A DNA stretch of 64,000 bases from Leptasterias polaris (taxonomy: Eukaryota; Echinodermata; Asteroidea; Forcipulatida; Asteriidae). The stretch lies in NCBI GenBank assembly GCA_037783415.1, contig JAZGTN010000151.1, positions 1 to 64,000 on the forward strand, in the 5' to 3' direction. Made by a program: the position numbers and the translations under genes. Shown piece after piece: positions 58,039-64,000 of this stretch. The notes under the pieces were generated by a model. That model did not search any database and was not told the origin of the DNA. It worked only from the letters and a program-made list of their open reading frames with translations. Each line of letters starts with the position of its first letter. Position 1 is the first letter of the stretch.

Positions 58039-61000
58039 TAAACATGAGTTTATGATTTGTGAGAAAGTCGCTGATGCTTAATGTAACTGTTAAAGGCAGT
58101 CTTTCTCTAAGCAAGAAAAAGAGGCTCATTTGTTCAAGGAATTTATCATTCCACTGCATGAAAACAAGATTATGAAAAATGAAACGAGTGGCAGTGATAA
58201 GATGCATATATAACCAACAGCATGAATAGTGGAATACCACTAGAATTAATATATGAAATATTGGTGAGGAGTGTTTGATATTGCTGATGAATTGTGTTGT
58301 TTATGATGTGATCATATTCGGAGAGGTCTCGGTCCATTTCTGTCTGCCAGTAATGTCCGATCACAGTTCTGCCTGAGTTGGTCTTTCAGTCCAAGGATAA
58401 GACTGTGATTGTAAGCGGCAATTCTGGTGTCTCTAAATACACAGTCCTTGTTGTCCACAGTCTCAACAGCCTCCAGATTGATAGACTGATTAAGTGGCAA
58501 CAGGCTGTTTCTTCTACCAGGTCATGTAATTTGACCTTACTTTGGACCACACCTGTGGTCATCCTCGAGTGGTCATGTTGAGAATCTCTTCGTTCTTACT
58601 CCTTTTAAAACATTTCTGTTCATCCATTGTTTTCTGTCTCTTTATGTTCTTGTCCATATCTGATCATTCACAAGATGAGAAATATTTATTGAAACTAACA
58701 TCCGTTCAAGCAGCCAATTTAGTTTGTTAAACAAAATCCTTGATTTGGGGCAATGGTACAGCGCAAGATGCAAAAAATATACAAATAATAATACAAGACT
58801 AAAACAAAACACCAATTTCAACGCCAAGTGAAATAACCAGTTTGCACTTAAGAGACAGGTCACTTCTTGCCTGGTTTCTTCTTTTTGTCCCATAGTAAAC
58901 ATTACAAACCCTGAACAAAGTTCTCTGTGCAAAGAATTGTCCTCCTTATTCACAATAAAAAAGTCTTGCATACCAATTTTTTTTTTATACAAAAGTTGTA
59001 TTCATTGCCAAAAGGGGAAATACTCTATACTGCCTGTTAATTCTGTATTTTTTTGTCTTGTCCTGTTTCTGTGACGGCATTCATTTTGTGATTTGAAAGC
59101 TGCCTGAGGTGACACAATCTGTTGTTGTTTAGTTTTTTCCTTTTCTTCGTGGTTTACTGAAATCTTTTGCTATGACAAACAGCACACTGTGACATGTCAC
59201 ACTCTGTGACTTAAACTCCTTCTTGCCTAAGCCACTCTGCGGCATTTTCATTTCTTTTGGGAAGCTTTTGCTTTTCCCATCCGGAATGATTCCTCTCCGA
59301 TTAATTAACAAAGTTATATGTACCAGAAAATGAAACGGGAAAAACAAAGCGAGAAAAAAAAAACCTATACCCTCTTGCCCCCCTTCCCCCACCAAATCCC
59401 AAAGATTCACCAAGATCATCAAGACCAGACCCCAAGTGACTGCCCAGCAACGGACAGAGACCATGCAGCAGCAGCAGCAGGTGTCAGCAGCTAACAGACG
59501 GCTAGCGATGCAGATGGAGAACAGAATGACTGTCCAGACTACAATGAACACCAAGCAGGTAATGTTTTAAGCTGTCCACAAATTGTTGACTCATGTGTTA
59601 TCAGGGTTCTCCCTTAACAGTGATCTGCTTGCTTGCCAAATGCCAGTTACAACACCCAAGGACCACTCAATATTCACTCCCAAGTTGTCCAACCGGCCAA
59701 TTCAGTGTTGAAAAACATCCCTATTTTATGTGAAATATGGACTCGTAAAAACAAAAACGGCCTTGTGAAATGACAGGTTAACTGGTTCTGCTGTCTAGTC
59801 ATTAAAAACCCTGGTTGTGCATGATGCATAATAGATCGATCCATTAAGCCCCGCCTCCTTACGAGTTGACCAATCACAGCCGCGAAACCCGATCACCGTT
59901 AGTGCAAAGATCACTCAACGGCTCAAATGGTGATCAGATTTCGCGGTTGTGATTGGTCAATGAGAAATGGGCGTGGCTTAATGGATCGGTGTATTGTGAG
60001 TTGGCAAACAAATTTTGTTAAATTACCTACAGGTTTCTTTCCTTTAGATAGACATGCATGTATTTTATAAAATACAGTTTTATCAATGAAAACCAACTTT
60101 AACAGATTGAAATTGAACAACTGCTTGTTCACACCAGTAGGCCTATTACTCTGCATATGATCAAAAGGTCAAATGTACAAGTTCATTTGGGTTATCATGC
60201 AGATGGCTTATGTTTGCTGTGAAATGGAATGTTTCACATAAATTTTTCTCATGAGGCAAATAACTAGTCACAAACCACTCGACTGGTGACCTGTTTCTAG
60301 TCTGGTAAGCCAAACCTTTTTGGGCTGAACTAATTTTATATAGAGTTGTATTGGTTGTTGGCCAATGACACTCTCTGTGGTGAAAATAAGCACATGGTGT
60401 ATGGCAGAGCAACTCTCACCAGCTATTCTTATTTCCCAATCTCAGTCACTGAAACAGCGTCTTGGTCAACCCAACATCCAAGGGCGACTGGGGACACCAC
60501 TGGGTCAGCGAGGGCAAGGGAGGTTACGTGGAGTACGAGGGGGCCGCGTCAGAGGTACAGTCTTCACTCGAGGGGGACGAGGGATTGCCAGAGGGCCTGG
60601 GATGAGGGTCAATACAGGCGCAAGAGGAAGAGGACGCGGAGGGATGCGAGGAGGACTAAGAGGTGGACAACGCGGGCGAGGAGTGGCCAGGGGGCAGCCT
60701 CTTGGAAGGGGACAAGGGATCCAGAGGGGTGCTAGAGGAGCTACCAGAGGTACACATTTTTACTCGATAGATTGTTTCCCTGTTTTTGTATTGTACCTTA
60801 AACAAGGCCAGACTTGTCTTCACTATCATACTGAAATGTAGACACTTTCTGGCAACAAACCTTTCACAAATGAATTAATTAGAGAATCACTATCATACTG
60901 AAATGTAGACACTTTCTGGCAACAAACCTTTCACAAATAATTTAAGTAGAGAATCACGGTGTCAGGGAATGGTCATTAGTGGCTAGTGATGTACTGGATT

Positions 61001-61467
61001 GTTGAGGGATGGTCTCTGTAAATATAGACTAAGCCAAGTGGCCATCCAGACATTGGAAACGAAGACGAAGTCATCACACAATGACTTGTTTGTTTTCTTG
61101 TAAATTCTCATACTAGTTCGGTCACACATGATTGTATTTCACCATGTCGGATTTCAAACTCTATAAGCTATTAGTGATTATTTGACCTTAAATCCATGTC
61201 ACAGGTTTCCAAGGCCGTGGAGGACGCGGAGTTCAACAGCAGATGACAGGGTTCGTGGTTCGTGGTGCCCGTGGGCAGATGCGTGGACGTGGTCGAGGAC
61301 GTGTTGGGCGTGGGGGCAGGGGGCGTGGACGCGGACGCGGAGCAGCAGCCCAGGTTCAAGTTAACAAAGAGGATTTGGACAACCAGCTTGATGCATACAT
61401 GTCAAATTCAAAGTCAGGTCTGGATGCGGAGTTAGATGCATACATGGCCGAGGCGGACATGGAATGA
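57419..61467 (+). CDS. CHTOP: CHTOP, chromatin target of PRMT1 / TREX-associated mRNA export factor
   Basis: CHTOP is a nuclear RGG-box protein methylated by PRMT1. It joins the TREX complex, stimulates UAP56/DDX39B and hands mRNA to NXF1. Exons are 57419-57489, 59405-59558, 60446-60749 and 61205-61467, with phases that agree: 792 bases, 263 aa, against 248 in human. The N-terminus [17 protein letters not shown] is the conserved family opening. Exon 2 has a short Gln run (CAG repeats), then [11 protein letters not shown]. Exon 3 opens [16 protein letters not shown] and is followed by the Arg/Gly-rich region that PRMT1 targets. Exon 4 ends in the duplicated C-terminal motif DNQLDAYM and [14 protein letters not shown]. 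The start context CACCATGA is good. A second donor inside exon 3 at 60555 would keep frame. An upstream untranslated exon is likely. Confidence 0.95.
59837..59988. repeat. 152-bp fold-back element in CHTOP intron 2
   Basis: The arms run CGATCCATTAAGCCCCGCC through GACCAATCACAGCCGCGAAA, and their near-complement ends GCTTAATGGATCG. Each arm carries a CCAAT box (one per strand) and a GC-rich core. Confidence 0.75.
60821..60954. repeat. Tandem duplication of 67 bp in CHTOP intron 3
   Basis: CACTATCATACTGAAATG opens both copies (60821 and 60888), which differ at only a few positions near their ends. This is a recent local duplication. Confidence 0.9.
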
Positions 61468-62995
61468 CCAATCACTTTGTAAAATTATGTGTAATCATTG
61501 ACAATGTGTCTTCTTATAATATATAAAGGTTCACTGTGCCCCAAATGGCACTTTAGTTCCACAGGGAAAAACTTTCAACCCCTCCAAAATGTAAAAATTT
61601 TGAAAAGTCATTTTGCTTAATTTATGATAAATACAGTAATCAAGTAGACCAACAAACTATCTTGAAGCCATTACTATTAAACTTCTTTGTTCAATACGTC
61701 GACAAATGCAGTGGTTTTTGCATCCTCTGATTTGACAACATGTTCAATAAAGTGCATCACTTTTAAGAAGTATTTTGTAGACTTGTTTGACAGAATAGAA
61801 TTACACATGAACAATTGTTAGACCAACAAATTATGCAGAGTTCATTCCAGAGCTCTTTTTGTGTGCATGTTTTATATAATGATGTGATTTATCAATATTT
61901 TCACCTCAAAAAAAAAGTTGTTCAAAGCTGTAGACAAAATGTATATAAAGATCTTTTGGACTTTGAATTGGGTCATAGCTTACTGTAGATCCCATAATTT
62001 CTTTTTCCGAGAAATTAGTAAAAGTGCACCCTCTTGTGGTCATATTGCTATCCAGCTGGGCACAGCTTCCGCAAAATGTGATAGTGGTCAGGCATGGTGA
62101 TAGTGCTGGGAGAGTCATGACAAATACAACTTGAATACAAGTCTAATATATGACCTCGCATTGAGCTACTGTAGTGTTTCCAAGTGTGAAATGGATGACC
62201 TTTAAATAAGCAACCTTGTTTTCGTGAAGTGATTGTATGAATTGAAATTCACTTCTATTCAAGGTTTAACTCATGGGGGTTATATAATTTGGTGCCTGCT
62301 GCCTTTATAGCTAACAAAAGATAAAGTCCCATTGATACTGACATCCCATGATAAAAGTGATAGTGAGGAAGTTAAGGGGTCAGTTTGTTTGCTGTAATTT
62401 TACTTTTTTATTAATGAGTTTTAGCCTGGAAAAGTGAAGACACACGTGGTTTCAATTTTTAAGATAGCTGAAAACTTTTCCAGTGTTTCAATTTGATCGA
62501 TCTCTGCAGCTGCAGTTTTCGTTATTTTATATATTACAAACTTTAAGGTTGAAGATGAGGAAATGAAAAGTTTAAGTTGTATTTATGTATTTTTTCTTTG
62601 AGAGATTTGGGATTTATCTTCTCTGAGAAGTTTTCACAGAGTCTTATCGTGATTTCCACTTGTAAAACTTTATAGTGTAATTTTAATCTTCCAAGACGTA
62701 TAGTCCTGAATTGAAGTCTTCATCTCTTTACAGGCAAAGAAAAAAAGAAATTTGATATGTAGAGTCGGAGTGTATATAAATCCCTTTACTTAAATATGTA
62801 GTATTATGCAAAAACATGTTCTTTTAAAAAACCAGTGCAGTCTTTATAGTATAGTTTGCTCAATGCTATCAAAATACACAGTGGAGTGTTATTATGCCAT
62901 CCGTTTTGATGAATTGTTTTAAACCCTTTTTGTAGTCTTTGTGTATTATTTTTGGTTTATTTGTCTTTTGTAATAAATATTGTTTCTACATTTCA
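61468..62995 (+). other. CHTOP 3' UTR with two poly(A) signals
   Basis: AATAAA occurs at 61746-61751 and 62972-62977. The second is followed by a T-rich stretch, giving short (about 0.3 kb) or long (about 1.5 kb) 3' UTR alternatives. No other frame or repeat of note was seen in the interval. The transcript end is inferred. Confidence 0.45.
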
Positions 62996-63344
62996 ACTGA
63001 CGGTTTAGTGTGACTTCTTATATTATGTCTAGTATGTCTAGAAAGAAAGGTAAATTCTGTGGGTAGATTTTCACAAATAAATATATAATAATTATTATAA
63101 TGGATTTTTTTTTACGAACGACACTGTTCGGGATTTTGTGCAGGTTTTACGCCAAGCAACATTAATACAACAATGAATTTAACTTATTACCTACATTCGA
63201 AAAATGCATGGGTACCAAAGTTGAGCTATCAGATCACCGCATATACTCAAAAGGAACTTCATTATTAAAAGAGTCAAAGGTGTTTTATTTTATAATATTG
63301 GGCAGTGCATTTCAATTTTTTCTTTTTTACACTCGTAGTATTAA
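62996..63344. other. Non-coding DNA downstream of CHTOP
   Basis: AT-rich; no gene or repeat recognised. Confidence 0.4.
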
Positions 63345-63717
63345 AGGCACTGTACACGTTTGGTAATTACTCAAAATATATATTAGCATAAAAACTTACT
63401 TGGTAACGAGCAACGGAGAGCTGTTGATAGTATAAAACATTGTGAGAAACGACTCCCTCTGAAGTAACGTAGTTTTTGAAAAAGAGGTAATTTCTCACTA
63501 AAATAATAAAAGACTTCTGGCCAGAAGCCTTTTATTCCTATCTGAAAGCAACCTAATTTGTACAACAAGGGTGTTTTTTCTTTCATCATTTTCTTGCAAC
63601 TTCAATGACCATGTATGAGTCCAAATTTTCACAGGCTTGTTATTTTAAGCATATGTTGGGATACACCAAGTGAGAATACTGGTCTTTCAGACAATTTACC
63701 AAACGTGTTCAGTGCCT
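63345..63717. mobile_element. TTAA-flanked MITE, 373 bp
   Basis: It begins AGGCACTGTACACGTTTGG, and its right end is the complement with a single mismatch over 22 bp. TTAA lies directly outside both ends (63341-63344 and 63718-63721). The internal block with ACTTGGTAAC, GAGCTGTTGATAGTATAAAA and CATTGTGAGAAACG, and the right block CACAGGCTTGTTATTTTAAG, belong to an abundant family that I associate with echinoderm genomes. It has no coding capacity. The TTAA sites and AGGCAC ends match the larger element at 32027. Confidence 0.85.
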
Positions 63718-63721
63718 TTAA

Positions 63722-64000
63722 GAGCTTTTTTAGAAGCACAAAACAACTCTTCTGTTAGTTTTGAAACACAAGGTATTTGTAAGGGTAAAACTTGATTTCA
63801 TGTCGCCTCGAATTGAGATTTGGTTTACAGAAAATACGAAAATTAAATACAGGCCTTATTCTCCCTCAGCGAAGGATTAGAAGTGTAACAACTGAGGGAC
63901 ATTTTGCGACAAAATTGTGTGAAATTGATAGTAAGGCATTAGATCATGGAATATTACAGACTGCAACAATGCACGTAATTTCATCATTTCGTGTAGTATT
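63722..64000. other. Non-coding right edge
   Basis: No gene or repeat recognised up to the window end. Confidence 0.4.

Noticed and set aside
59465..59482. CAG microsatellite expansion
   Set aside because: Only about five CAG units, inside CHTOP exon 2, where the family normally has a short Gln run.

Overview
The window looks like nuclear DNA of a marine deuterostome, most likely an echinoderm and perhaps a starfish. The evidence is AT-rich intergenic DNA with many introns, three conserved animal genes (MNS1, VPS72/YL1, CHTOP), and dense tRNA-derived SINEs, TTAA-flanked MITEs and palindromic fold-back repeats of a kind I associate with echinoderm genomes. The clade call is inference; no rRNA or mitochondrial marker is present.

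Bases 1-25255 are one head-to-tail macrosatellite array: eleven complete units of 2144-2146 bp plus 77% of a twelfth. The array continues off the left edge. Units differ by only a handful of substitutions, and all unit-length variation sits in one T(n)G(n) tract. Each unit is a composite of a 365-bp palindrome with 135-bp arms, a 742-bp segment with terminal inverted repeats, the T/G tract, and a tRNA-like pol III head with A and B boxes. I see no convincing protein gene in the array.

Bases 25256-36600 are mostly non-coding. They hold a well-formed first coding exon for a secreted or membrane protein (26752-26824), a CR1/L2-like LINE 3' end split by a TTAA-flanked DNA element (31945-33555), and a weak candidate terminal exon with a poly(A) signal (35254-35833).

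Bases 36600-39843 (+) hold four exons for the C-terminal half of MNS1, a coiled-coil axonemal protein. The second exon carries a frameshift, and exons for the N-terminal half are not visible, so this copy may be a pseudogene or an assembly-damaged gene. Bases 44702-51900 (-) hold a complete six-exon VPS72 (YL1), predicted at 347 aa. Bases 57419-61467 (+) hold a complete four-exon CHTOP, predicted at 263 aa, with a long 3' UTR. VPS72 and CHTOP are divergent neighbours separated by about 5.5 kb that contains several fold-back elements. VPS72 deposits H2A.Z and CHTOP links arginine methylation to mRNA export. Both are housekeeping nuclear proteins, but nothing here shows that they are co-regulated.

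The introns and gaps are rich in small non-autonomous elements: a hAT-like MITE with perfect 8-bp target duplications, two TTAA elements sharing AGGCAC ends, and two dispersed inverted-repeat families with ends GGCCCAATTTCAT and CAGGCCTGGAATT. The most unusual object is the composite macrosatellite. I found no clear evidence of an undescribed protein-based system.
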